Notes under the pieces: model-generated
Database searches by the model: none
What the model was told of the DNA's origin: nothing
Seen by the model: the letters and a program-made list of their open reading frames with translations, nothing else
Made by a program: the position numbers and the translations under genes
In this document: positions 54,425-63,758 of the stretch, in pieces
How positions within the stretch are numbered: position 1 is the first letter of the stretch
Layout: every line of letters starts with the position of its first letter
From: Prorocentrum cordatum
Taxonomy: Eukaryota; Sar; Dinophyceae; Prorocentrales; Prorocentraceae
Length of the DNA stretch: 64,000 bases
NCBI GenBank assembly: GCA_963575745.1
Contig: CAUYUJ010000738.1
Span: 1-64,000 of the forward strand
Direction of reading: 5' to 3'

Positions 54425-57400
54425 ATGGCCCCCCTGTCTGCGCCAGGCCGCCACCGCACTTTCACGTCTCACCATGCTGTACTACCTGAGCTGCCTGGCC
54501 ATGTTACTGAACATAGGCACCAGGACCTTGTCTTCCGCGTGCCCGTCCTGCACGGGCGCGACCTCCCAGTACCACCTGGACACGCCCCACACGTGCCGCG
54601 TGCGGATCTTCACGAAGATCTACGTATACTCGGGCACGACGTGTTCCACCTGCGCGCCGAGCTGCGCGCCTACCGAGCCGACCTCCGCGCTCACCTACCA
54701 GGCACCGACGCCAACACAGACGACTCCGTCCAGCACCTGCTCACCTCGGTACGGCCAGGTATCCAGGGGGGGGTCGGGCTCCCGACTGCTGAGGGTGACG
54801 GTGCTGAGTGCGGTCGGGCTGGTCCCACGCCTGCCGTCGTCGCGCCGTGCGTGACAAGCAGTCGGCCCCCAACCTCCCCCCGAGAGCGCTCCCGCGGCAC
54901 CGCAGGCACCGCTCTCAACTTCATCGGCATTATCTTGCTGAACTTCGGGTACGGCCTCGGCTCCACCTTCGGCATCGCTCTCGGCACCGTCGGTACGGTC
55001 TTGCGTACCATCGGCAAGGGCACCAGGAGCGTCGCCAAGCACATCGTCGACTCCGCCGGCACGGCGGGCCCAGCCCGCCCCACAAGGGCCGTCAAGGTCG
55101 GCTACGCGTTCTTCGGCGTCCTCGGCTCCGCCTGCGGCTTCAAGGGCACGGCGGGCCTGGCCCGCCCCAAACGGGCCACCATCTCAGCCGTCGTTATGCT
55201 CGTCCTTGCATCGACCTCAGCATCGCCACCAGCACTGCCGACCGCATCGACGCCAGCCTCGACGGGCCTTTCAACATCCTCTGTCCTGACGCCTCGCCCA
55301 GGGCCGTTGGCGAGGGTGCTGCCTTCAGGTGCACCTGACGCTAGAGGGGCCGTCCTGTCATGCCATGACCCGTCCGCCTTGCCGACACCAGCGTCTGTGC
55401 CTATGGCCCCATCGACGTCAACATCGACGTCAGCATCGTCCTCGGCAGCCTCCACGCCCACGTCCACGACGGACCAAACCCCAGCTCCGCAGACAGCATC
55501 GACGCCAGCTCTGACGACGGCACTGCAGTCAGCCTCGACGCCAGCGAGGGGTACGGATTCGGCACCATCCTCGCCCCCTCCCTCACCCCGCCCCGCAGGA
55601 GGAGGAGGAGACGACGACGACCACGACGACCTTGACGACGCAGTACCGGCGCCGGCGCCGAGGTCAGCATCGACGCTCCCACCGACGGCAGAAACGACCA
55701 CAGTTTCGCCGACCCCGACGGCAGCATCGACGGCGGCGAGGACGGCTCCGACGGCAGCACCGCTAGCATCGCTAGCATCGTCAGCTACGATGGCAGCATC
55801 GTTAGCACCGCCGGCTCCGACGTCAGTATCGTTAGCATCGTCGGCTCCGACGGCCGCATCGACGGCAGCGACGACGGCTCCGCCCGCAGTTTCACAGACT
55901 CCGACGGCGGCATCGATAGCATCGCCGGCTCCGACGGTAGCATCGACGGCAGCGACGCCACCACTGCCAGCGGCGGCTCCGACGTCAGCATCGACGGCAG
56001 CGACGCCAGTACTGCCAGCGACAGCTCCGACGGCCGCAAGAGACGTCAGCACCACAATCAGCCACTCCTGCGCTCCCTGTATGGCCACTCGCTCGGCGGC
56101 GCCTTCAGGCCCGCCGAAGCCTGGTGACCTACAGACCTCTCCTCGGCATCATCGTCTCTCAGAGTTGCAGCCAGCTTCGACGCCAGCTCCGACGTCCGTA
56201 TCGAGGCCAGCACCGACGCCAGCCCCTACGACAGCACCGCCAGCGTCAACACCCACGCCTGCGCCTACGCCGGTACCTACGCCAGAGTTGCAGCCTGCGC
56301 CTACGCCGGTACCTGCGCCTGCGCCTACGCCGGTACCCACGTCCGCACCGACGCCAGCATTGACGACAGGGTCGGCCTCAGTATCGTCGGCACCGACGGC
56401 GGCATCGACGACGAGATCGACGCCATCAGGCACACCCACGGCTATTGCCGCCATGCCACGCCGTATCATGCCCGCCACGTCGACACCTACGCCTGCGCCA
56501 CGGCCCGCATCGACCCCAACAGCGACGTCAGCACCGACGACCGCATCGACGCCTGCCTCGACGAGCCCTCAGCCATTCACTGTCCAGACGCCTCGCCCAG
56601 GGCCGCTGGCGCGGGTGCCGTCTTCAGGCGCACCCTACGCTAGTGGGACCGCCATGTCATGTCATGACACGTCTGCCTCGTCGATTTCATCGTCTGCGGC
56701 ACTGTCTGCATCGACGACAACATCGACGACAGCACGGACGGCAGCTGTGACGGCCGCATCGGCGGTGCCAGTTTTCGGGCGGCCGCCCACAGCGGCAGCC
56801 GTGTCAGACTCGCCGGCGGCATCATCGTCTACGTTAGCACCTACGCCCACGACTACGGCGCCACCAACACCAGACCCGCACGCAGCTCCGACACCAGCGA
56901 CAGCGCCGGCCCCGAGTGCAGCCGAGGCGTCAGCACCAATGACAGCAGCTCCGACGCCAGCATCGGCAGTGTCAGCATCCACGCCTGCCCCCTGGACGGC
57001 GACGTCAGAGCCGAAGGCAGCACCGACGTCCCTGTCGACGCCCGCACCGACGCCAGCACTGACGACAGCTCTGACACCAGCACCTCCAGCGCCAGCGGCC
57101 GCCCCCACCACGCCGGCACCAAAGCCAGAGTCACAGGCAGCAGCGACGTCAGACCCGACACCCACCCCGACGTCAACAGTGAGGCCAGCACCGACGACAG
57201 CTCCGACGCCAGCACCGCCAGCGTCACCACCCACGCCCGCGCCTACGCCGGTACCCACGCCAGAGTTGCAGCCAGCATCTACGCCAACTCCGCCGTCTGC
57301 ATCGACGCTCGCATCCATGGCAGCATCGTCCATAGCTTCGACACCAGCACTGCCAGCGGCAGCACCCACGCCCACGCCTACGCGGGCACCAACGTTGACA

Positions 57401-58822
57401 CCAGCACCAACGCCGGCACCGAGCGCAGCCGAGACGTCATCGCCGACGACAACTCTCACGCCAACCCTGCCAGATTCAGCACGCCCTGAGTCGTCCGCGG
57501 CGGCACCAAAGGTGGCACCCACGTCGGCCTACACGGCAGCGTTCGTGGAGCGTGTGTGGTTGGAGGTCATCGAGTGGTACAGCGTGGTGTCACCGTCCAC
57601 GTGGGCCACCCTGTGCGCCACGTACGTCATGTACTACTTCTTCATCGGCTTCCGCGACGAGTGGCGGCGACGGAGCGCAGCTACAGCGCGGCGGCGACGC
57701 CGACAGCGCGGCGGCGACGTCGACCGCAGACGCCCTCTAGGCCACCAGACGGCCGCCCAGGGCCGCCCTGGCATCAGCCCCCACACTGCCTCGAGCCTCG
57801 AGCCGACCCCCCTGCCAAAACCTGGTAGCACGCCAGCGGGGGCGGCTTCAGCCCCCCCGCATGGCACCACGCCTGCCATTCCTGTCATCGGCCCCCACAC
57901 TGCCTCAAGCCTCGAGTCGACCCCCCCGCCAAAACCTGGTAGCACGCCAGCGGGGGCGGCTTCAGCCCCCCCGCATGGCACCACGCCTGCCATTCCTGTC
58001 ATCGGTCCCCACGCTGCCTCGAGCCCTGGGGTGACCTCCCCGCCACAACCTGGTAGCACGGCAGCGGGGCCAGCCTCGGCCGTCTCGCATGCTCACACGC
58101 CTGCCCTGGGTCCTGGCTCCCTCGCAACCTCGCGTGTTAGCACCAGCACTGCCAGCACTAGCACTGTGACTGTACGGGAACACTTCGAGCGCTTCCTCGG
58201 ACCGCAACCAGCCACCATCGGTCACCTCCGAGCCGTAAACTGCCGTTTGGCCGCTTGGATCCCACCACGGCTCCACGCGGGCACAGCGGTCATCGTCCAG
58301 GGTCAAGTCCAAAACCCCATCAACGGCCTCCGAGGTATCGTACGGGGGCAGTCCAGCGAGCACCCCGGCCACTGGACCGTCACGCTGTCGTCTGGGGACA
58401 CCGCCCACCTGAGATGCTCCAGTCTGACCGTCCCTGCACCTGCGCTCCGCGCCGAGATGCCGTCCCCCAGTACGGGCGCACAGACCAAGGCCCAAACTCA
58501 GGGGCCCCAGCCCGGCCCAGCAGTGGACCCACGCCACCGTACCTCAGCAGCACAGCGCCCTGACGTCACGGCAGCAGTACCCTGCAGGCCACCTGCGCTG
58601 ACCGTCCCACCAGGCAGCCGCGCCCAGACTGAACGCACAGCTGACTGTGAAGTCGGACTCCGAGACTCACGCGACGACGGCGCCGACGACCACTACCTCC
58701 ACCACGACTCTGGCCCGCAGTTCGGACATGCTCCTAACCTGCGTGGACGCGGCCCTCGGCCTCCCGCACGGCCGCACAGCAGGCCTCATCCACCGCGCCA
58801 CTCTCAAGCGTCTGCGCACTGA
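54425..58822 (+). CDS. Retroelement B: very long Pro/Thr/Ala-rich ORF with possible membrane segments
   Basis: 1,465 codons without a stop. Within it: a hydrophobic Gly-rich segment (FIGIILLNFGYGLGSTFGIALG, residues ~162-186); over 700 residues of PT/PA/ST repeats (PTPVPTPELQPAPTP); a segment AFVERVWLEVIEWYSVVS... with a hydrophobic ATLCATYVMYYFFIGF (residue ~1065) before an Arg cluster; three tandem 38-residue repeats beginning near 57780; and a KOW/SH3-like GTAVIVQGQVQNPINGLRGI. The frame is uncertain: from 54474 to about 54850, and from 55200 to 57489, another + frame has stronger third-position C/G bias. The borders and 3' end are those of a (TC)n-tailed retroelement, so a structural (ORF1-like) protein is possible. 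Function not recognised. Confidence 0.4.
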   Translation: MAPLSAPGRHRTFTSHHAVLPELPGHVTEHRHQDLVFRVPVLHGRDLPVPPGHAPHVPRADLHEDLRILGHDVFHLRAELRAYRADLRAHLPGTDANTDDSVQHLLTSVRPGIQGGVGLPTAEGDGAECGRAGPTPAVVAPCVTSSRPPTSPRERSRGTAGTALNFIGIILLNFGYGLGSTFGIALGTVGTVLRTIGKGTRSVAKHIVDSAGTAGPARPTRAVKVGYAFFGVLGSACGFKGTAGLARPKRATISAVVMLVLASTSASPPALPTASTPASTGLSTSSVLTPRPGPLARVLPSGAPDARGAVLSCHDPSALPTPASVPMAPSTSTSTSASSSAASTPTSTTDQTPAPQTASTPALTTALQSASTPARGTDSAPSSPPPSPRPAGGGGDDDDHDDLDDAVPAPAPRSASTLPPTAETTTVSPTPTAASTAARTAPTAAPLASLASSATMAASLAPPAPTSVSLASSAPTAASTAATTAPPAVSQTPTAASIASPAPTVASTAATPPLPAAAPTSASTAATPVLPATAPTAARDVSTTISHSCAPCMATRSAAPSGPPKPGDLQTSPRHHRLSELQPASTPAPTSVSRPAPTPAPTTAPPASTPTPAPTPVPTPELQPAPTPVPAPAPTPVPTSAPTPALTTGSASVSSAPTAASTTRSTPSGTPTAIAAMPRRIMPATSTPTPAPRPASTPTATSAPTTASTPASTSPQPFTVQTPRPGPLARVPSSGAPYASGTAMSCHDTSASSISSSAALSASTTTSTTARTAAVTAASAVPVFGRPPTAAAVSDSPAASSSTLAPTPTTTAPPTPDPHAAPTPATAPAPSAAEASAPMTAAPTPASAVSASTPAPWTATSEPKAAPTSLSTPAPTPALTTALTPAPPAPAAAPTTPAPKPESQAAATSDPTPTPTSTVRPAPTTAPTPAPPASPPTPAPTPVPTPELQPASTPTPPSASTLASMAASSIASTPALPAAAPTPTPTRAPTLTPAPTPAPSAAETSSPTTTLTPTLPDSARPESSAAAPKVAPTSAYTAAFVERVWLEVIEWYSVVSPSTWATLCATYVMYYFFIGFRDEWRRRSAATARRRRRQRGGDVDRRRPLGHQTAAQGRPGISPHTASSLEPTPLPKPGSTPAGAASAPPHGTTPAIPVIGPHTASSLESTPPPKPGSTPAGAASAPPHGTTPAIPVIGPHAASSPGVTSPPQPGSTAAGPASAVSHAHTPALGPGSLATSRVSTSTASTSTVTVREHFERFLGPQPATIGHLRAVNCRLAAWIPPRLHAGTAVIVQGQVQNPINGLRGIVRGQSSEHPGHWTVTLSSGDTAHLRCSSLTVPAPALRAEMPSPSTGAQTKAQTQGPQPGPAVDPRHRTSAAQRPDVTAAVPCRPPALTVPPGSRAQTERTADCEVGLRDSRDDGADDHYLHHDSGPQFGHAPNLRGRGPRPPARPHSRPHPPRHSQASAH
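54474..54854 (+). CDS. Alternative start ORF of retroelement B: signal-like leader and Cys-rich segment
   Basis: In another frame than the long ORF, the ATG at 54474 opens 126 codons starting MLYYLSCLAMLLNIGTRTLS, a plausible signal peptide or membrane helix. Then comes a Cys-rich part (SACPSCTG..., CSTCAPSC) and a Pro/Thr-rich stretch, to TGA at 54852-54854. Third positions are almost all C or G, more so than in the overlapping long frame, so this may be the true N-terminus with a shift or small intron near 54760-54870. Confidence 0.4.
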   Translation: MLYYLSCLAMLLNIGTRTLSSACPSCTGATSQYHLDTPHTCRVRIFTKIYVYSGTTCSTCAPSCAPTEPTSALTYQAPTPTQTTPSSTCSPRYGQVSRGGSGSRLLRVTVLSAVGLVPRLPSSRRA

Positions 58823-59722
58823 TACTGATTTCCTTCTTCAGTTTCTTACGTGGTCCGACGCTTTTGAAGAACGCTGGGGCTTCTCATTCACTTTGCCCTC
58901 ATCCTGACCAGCGTGGTACGGCCTCGCCCTCGCCGCATGTGCGCGTCCTGCCTTGCTCACCCGGGCGCTGTTCCCTGGTGTGCCGTGCCTGCTGGCGGGG
59001 GTGGCGGCTTCAGCCCCGCCCCACGCACCCGTGCCATCACGCCATGTCATGTCCGCCATGTCGTAGCGGGTGCATCCGCGGTGAGGGCCTCCTCTGCACC
59101 CTTGCACTGTCTCTGCCTGTGCGCATGCTGGGCCATTCGGCTCCCAGCATGTGCACCTTTTCCTCAGCGCGTCTGGCGCCCCTCTGCCGTCCGCCGCCTG
59201 GCCGCGGACTCTGTCACTTTCGAGGTCCGCCAATGGGGGCTAAGGTTAGCTGGCAGCGGCTGGTGCCGCTGTGCTGTCGGCTAGCTTTTGCCGCTCCTGT
59301 TGGGGTTCTCGGCCATTGCGCACTGTGCTGGGCCATACGGCTCCCAGCTGGTGCACCTTTTCTCTTTTCGCCAGCCCGTGCGCCCGCGAGGCACCGCGTC
59401 CACGGGGCCTGGGCGTGGGGGCGGGGGGTGCCCCGTCTCTGCGCGCCGCGCAGCGGCCAAGCGCCCAACCGGCGGTCCGCCAAGCCGCCTTAGCCACGTT
59501 CTTCACGTCGCCACTCGCGTCGGGGCCTTCTTCTTCACGCGGTCTGACAGGTGAGATCTTCATGGTCTGTCCGCCGTCTTTTGCTTCAGACGCATTGCGC
59601 CGGGGTAGGGGGCCTGTCGCCCGCCCTCGTATCTTAAGGCTGCACCGCCGCTAACAGTGTTTTTCGGGTTGTCGCACCGCAGTGCGCCCCGAGGACGGAC
59701 CTTGGTCCGCCTACTTGTCCGG

Positions 59723-59728
<6 letters not shown>
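58823..59728 (+). repeat. 3' region of retroelement B
   Basis: First ~85 bp: the end of another frame (to TGA... at 58905-58907) reading LLTCVDAALGLPHGRTAGL and DAFEERWGFSFTLPSS, which looks more protein-like than the overlapping end of the long ORF. About 59128-59160 and 59328-59360 are a repeated GCTGGGCCATNCGGCTCCC motif 200 bp apart. From about 59380 it matches the 3' UTR of element A. Confidence 0.55.
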
Positions 59729-59785
<57 letters not shown>

Positions 59786-59796
59786 CATATATATAG
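59729..59796 (+). repeat. (TC)n tail of retroelement B, followed by (AT)n
   Basis: About 44 bp of TC, then CATATATATATATACATATA to 59796. The right border of element B. Confidence 0.85.
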
Positions 59797-60062
59797 GGTT
59801 TCAGTGCGCACTTGTCCTGTGGAGCTCCAGTGTCACAGAAGATGCCTCTGTAGCTTCCTCGTCGTCGAGACGCTTCGATGCCTCTGTAGTTTCCTCGTGG
59901 CCTCCTTTCCATGCCCTGTAGCTTCCAGGCACTCCTGCGTCGCCGAGTTTCTTCTTGCAGCGTCCTTGTCGTGTCGCGGGGTGCGTTCGCGTCACTTCGG
60001 CGTTGCTGCGCCTTGAGATGTGTCTCTGCAGCTTCTTCGTCTCATCGGGGACTCTAGCGTCA
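59797..60062 (+). repeat. Degenerate tandem repeat with CTCTGTAGCTTCCTCGTCG units
   Basis: Units ending CTGTAGCTTCCTCGTCG, CTGTAGTTTCCTCGTGG, TTGCAGCGTCCTTGTCG, CTGCAGCTTCTTCGTC and so on recur every ~32-70 bp, often preceded by AGCGTCRCCGAATTT. They continue into the duplicated segment to about 60195. No gene. Confidence 0.5.
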
Positions 60063-60960
60063 CCGAATTTGTTCCTGCATTGTCCTTGCCGTTCCAGGTC
60101 GTGCGTGCGCGCGCAGAATGTTTCTCTGCAGCGTCCTCGTCGCATCAGGATCTCCAGCGTCGCAGAATGCATCCTTGTAGCGCCTCTTCTTCCAGGGCGG
60201 CGTGGTCCTGATTCGCCGCGGACGACTCGCCGCGGACGGTTCCATTCGATTCCACGGACGATCGCGCGCATGTAGTTTGCCGTGCGCCTGCGCGCGCGGA
60301 GAGGGCCTGGGCGCCCTGTCGCCTGCGGGCGACCGCGCGGGTTAGCCCCCGCCATAAAGGGCATGTCCACACGCCGGGTAAAGCCTAAAAGGGCTTTCGT
60401 CTGCCTCATCCTTGCCTCCCGCTTTCCTCATTCTTCTTTCATCGAAGTCAGAACCCCCGCCCCCTATGACGTCCCCCGCTGGCCTGGGTGGTCTACTCAG
60501 GTCGCGGGGGGGGATAGGGGGGGGTCGTTGCCACGGCTGGTGCCTCGTTTTCATGACGTGGAGGGGGGGCGCACCGTTCCCTCGGATGGGCACATCCCCC
60601 CTCCAAGGGCCTCCGAGCCCCCCCTCTCCGTCCTTTTCTTCTCACTTATCCCCCCCCCTCGCGGTTTTCGAAGCCTTTGGCGTCTCCGCCCACCGCCCTT
60701 GGAGCATCCTAATGGCCTCCGGCCCACCCCGCCACCGTGCCGCGCCGGTGGACAAGAGGCGCATGGGGTAGACGAGATGGTTAAAGGGGGAGCCAGTGGC
60801 TCCAATCGGGCGTTGTGGAGCGCACGCGCGTAGTTGGGTTCTGCAGGGTTTCCTTGGGGGTTGTCTGCTTGTCAGTGTATACAAAGGGGGAAATGTTGTC
60901 GAATTTGAGACGTATGGTTCTTTCTTTTTGTATATGTCTGGGTTCTTCTGGGGGTTTTCT
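60063..60960 (+). repeat. Segmental duplicate, copy 2 (partner at 39695-40590)
   Basis: Begins ATTTGTTCCTGCATTG and runs in parallel with 39695 through the G/C-homopolymer stretch and TAGTTGGGTTCTGCAGGG into the following array. Upstream of 60063 this copy continues into the degenerate tandem repeat, whereas the partner abuts element E1. Confidence 0.6.
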
Positions 60961-63740
60961 GCGGTTCTCGTGAGTTTTCTGCGAGTCGTTCGGGGGGTTT
61001 TCTGTGAGTCGTTCGGGCCGCTCGCTTTCTGGGGGGGGGTTGTGTGAGTCGTTCGAGCCGTTCGTTCGTTGGTGCATGCTTATGGCGGTTTTCTGTAAGT
61101 CGTTCGGGCCGCTCGTCCTGGTGTGAGTCGTTCGGGCCCCTCCTTGTGTGAGTCGTTCGGGCTCCTCGTGGTGTGAAAAGTTCGGGCCCCTCGTCCTGGT
61201 GTGCGTCGTTCGGGCCCCTCCTTGTGTGTAAGTCGTTCGGGCTCTTCGTGGTGTGAGTCGTTCAGGCTCCTCGTGGTGTGAGTCGTTCGGGCCTCTCGTC
61301 CTGGTGTGAGTCGTTCGGGCCCCTCCTTGTGTGTGGGTCTTTCGGGCTCCTCGTGGCGTGAGTCGTCCGGGCCTCCCGTCCTGGTGTGAGTCGTTCGGGC
61401 CCCTCCTTGTGTGTGAGTCGTTCGGGCTCCTCGTGGTGTGAGTCGTTCGGGCCCCTCGTCCTGGTGTGAGTCGTTCGGGCCCCTCTTTGTGTGTGAGTCT
61501 TCGGGCGTGTGTGAGTCGTTCGGGCCCCTCGTCCTGGTGCGAGTCGTTCGGGCCCTCCTTGTGTGTGAGTCGTTCGGGCTCCTCGTGGTGTGAGTCGTTC
61601 GGGCCCCTCGTCCTGGTGTGAGTCGTTCGGGCCCCTCCTTGTGTGTGAGTCGTTCGGGCTCCTCGTGGTGTGAGTCGTTCGGGCCCCTCGTCCTGGTGTG
61701 AGTCGTTCGGGTCCCTCCTTGTGTGTGAGTCGTTCGGGCTCCTCGTGGTGTGAGTCGTTCGGGCCCCTCGTCCTGGTGTGAGTCGTTCGGGCCCCTCCTT
61801 GTGTGTGAGTCGTTCGGGCTCCTCGTGGTGTGAGTCGTTCGGGCCCCTCGTCCTGGTGTGAGTCGTTCGGGCCCCTCCTTGTGTGTGAGTCGTTCGGGCG
61901 TTCGGGCTCGTGGTGTGAGTCGTTCGGTGTGTGAGTCGTTCGGGCTCCTCGTGGCGTGAGTCGTCGGGCCCCTCGTCCTGGTGTGAGTCGTTCGGGCCCC
62001 TCCTTGTGTGTGAGTCGTTCGGGCTCCTCGTGGTGTGAGTCGTTCGGGCCCCTCGTCCTGGTGTGAGTCGTTCGGGCCCCTCCTTGTGGGTGAGTCGTTC
62101 GAGCTCCTCGTGGTGTGAGTCGTTCGGGCCCCTCGTCCTGGTGTGATTCGTTCGGGCCCCTCCTTGTGTGTGAGTCGTTCGGGTTCCTCGTGGTGTGAGT
62201 CGTTAGGGTCTCTCGTCCTGGTGTGAGTCGTTCGGGCCCTTCCTTGAGTGTGAGTCGTTCGGGCTCTTCGTGGTGTGAATCGTTCTGGCCCCTCGTCCTG
62301 GTGTGAGTCGTTCGGATTCTTCCTTGAGTGTGAGTCGTTCGGGCTCCTCGTGGTGTTCGTCGTTCGGGCCCCTCGTCCTGGTGTGGTCGTTCGGGCTCCT
62401 CCCGGTGTGTGAGTCGTCGGGCTCCTCGTGGTGTGAGTCGTTCGAGGGCCCCTCGTCCTGTTGCGAGTCCGTTCGGGCCCCCTCCTGTGTGTGGTGGGTC
62501 TTTATCTGGCTCCTCGTGTTGAAGTCGTTTTCGGACCGCCTCGTCTGGGTTTGAGTCGTTCGGGGGGCGCCCTCCTTTTGTGTGAGTCGTTCGGGCCTCC
62601 TCGTGGTGGGGGCCTCTGGAGTCCCGTTCGGGCCCCGAGGGCCCCTCGTCCTGTTGAGAGAGTCGTTCGTGTTCTTCCTGGTGTGAGTCGTTCGGGCCTC
62701 TCCTCCTGGTGTGACTCGTTCGGGCTCCTCGTGGTGTGAGTCGTTCGGGGCCCGCGTCGTGGTGTGAGTCGTTCGGGCTCCTCGTGGTGTGAGTCGTTCG
62801 GGCGCCTCGTCCTGGTGTTAGTCGTTCGGGCCCCTCCTTGTGGTGTGAGTCGTTCGGGCTCTTCGTGGTGTGAGTCGTTCGGGCCCCTCGTCCTGGTGGC
62901 GATTCGTGCTGCCCCTCCTTGTGTGTGAGTCGTTTCGGGTCCTCGTGGTGTGAATCGTTCGGCCCCCTCGTACTGGTGTGAGTCGTTCGGGCCCCTCCTT
63001 GTTTGTGTGAGTCGTTCGGCTCCTCCGTGGTGTGAAAAGGTTTCGGGCCCCCTCCGTACTGGTGTGAGTCCGTCTGCCCCTCCTCTCGTGAGTGTATCTT
63101 CGGCCCTCCGGGGATGTGAGTTGTTCGGGCCCTTCGTCCTGGTGTGAGTCGTTCGGGCTCCTCCTCCTGGTGTGAGTCGTTCGGGCTCCTCGTGGTGTGA
63201 GTCGTTCGGGACCCTCGTCCTGGTGTGAGTCGTTCGGGCTCCTCGTGGTGTGAGTCGTTCGGGCGCCTCGTCCTGGTGTGAGTCGTTCGGGCCCCTCGTT
63301 CTGGTGTGAGTCGTTCGGCCTCTTCGTGGTGTGAGTCGTTCGGGCACCTCTGGGTGTGGTCGTTTTGCCCTTCGTCCTTGTGTGAGGTCCGTTCGGGCCC
63401 CTCTTTGTGTGTGAGTCGTTCGGGCTCCTCGTGGTGTGAGTCTCGGGCCCCTCGTCCTGGTGTGAGTCGTTCGGGCCCCTCCTTGTGTGTGAGTCGTTCG
63501 GGCTCCTCGTGGTGTGAGTCGTTCGGGGCCCCTCGTCCTGGTGTGAGTCGTTCGGGTTCCTCCTTGTGTGTGAGTCGTTCGGGCTTCCTCGTGGTGTGAG
63601 TCGTTCGGGCCCCTCGTCCTGGTGTGAGTCGCTCGGGCCCCTCCTGGTGTGTGAGTCGTTCGGGCTCCTCGTGGTGTGAGTCGTTCGGGCCCCTCGTCCT
63701 GGTGTGAGTCGTTCGGGCGCCTCCTTGCGTGTGAGTCGTG
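60961..63740 (+). repeat. Minisatellite with an exact 80-bp higher-order unit
   Basis: Between about 61380 and 62170 a 25+28+27 bp trimer repeats with period 80 (for example GTGTGTGAGTCGTTCGGGCT at 61561, 61641 and 61721). From about 62380 to 63120 the units are damaged by small indels; they become regular again to 63740. The 832-codon minus-strand ORF is a by-product: 80 is not a multiple of three, so the array reads through all frames with an 80-residue period. Confidence 0.9.
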
Positions 63741-63743
63741 AGA

Positions 63744-63758
63744 GCGCTGTACCAGCGC
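63744..63758 (+). other. Hairpin at the right edge of the array (GCGCTG-TAC-CAGCGC)
   Basis: Identical to the hairpin at 14885, directly after GTGTGAGTCGTGAGA. Confidence 0.65.

Noticed and set aside
55102-56088. 328-codon minus-strand Ala/Val/Gly-rich ORF (and 56662-57522)
   Set aside because: It is the reverse reading of the low-complexity part of retroelement B; the G-first codon pattern mirrors the C-third pattern of the + strand.
60961-63740. Possible CRISPR array (25-28 bp repeats)
   Set aside because: The units are contiguous with no unique spacers, there are no cas genes, and the sequence is eukaryotic.
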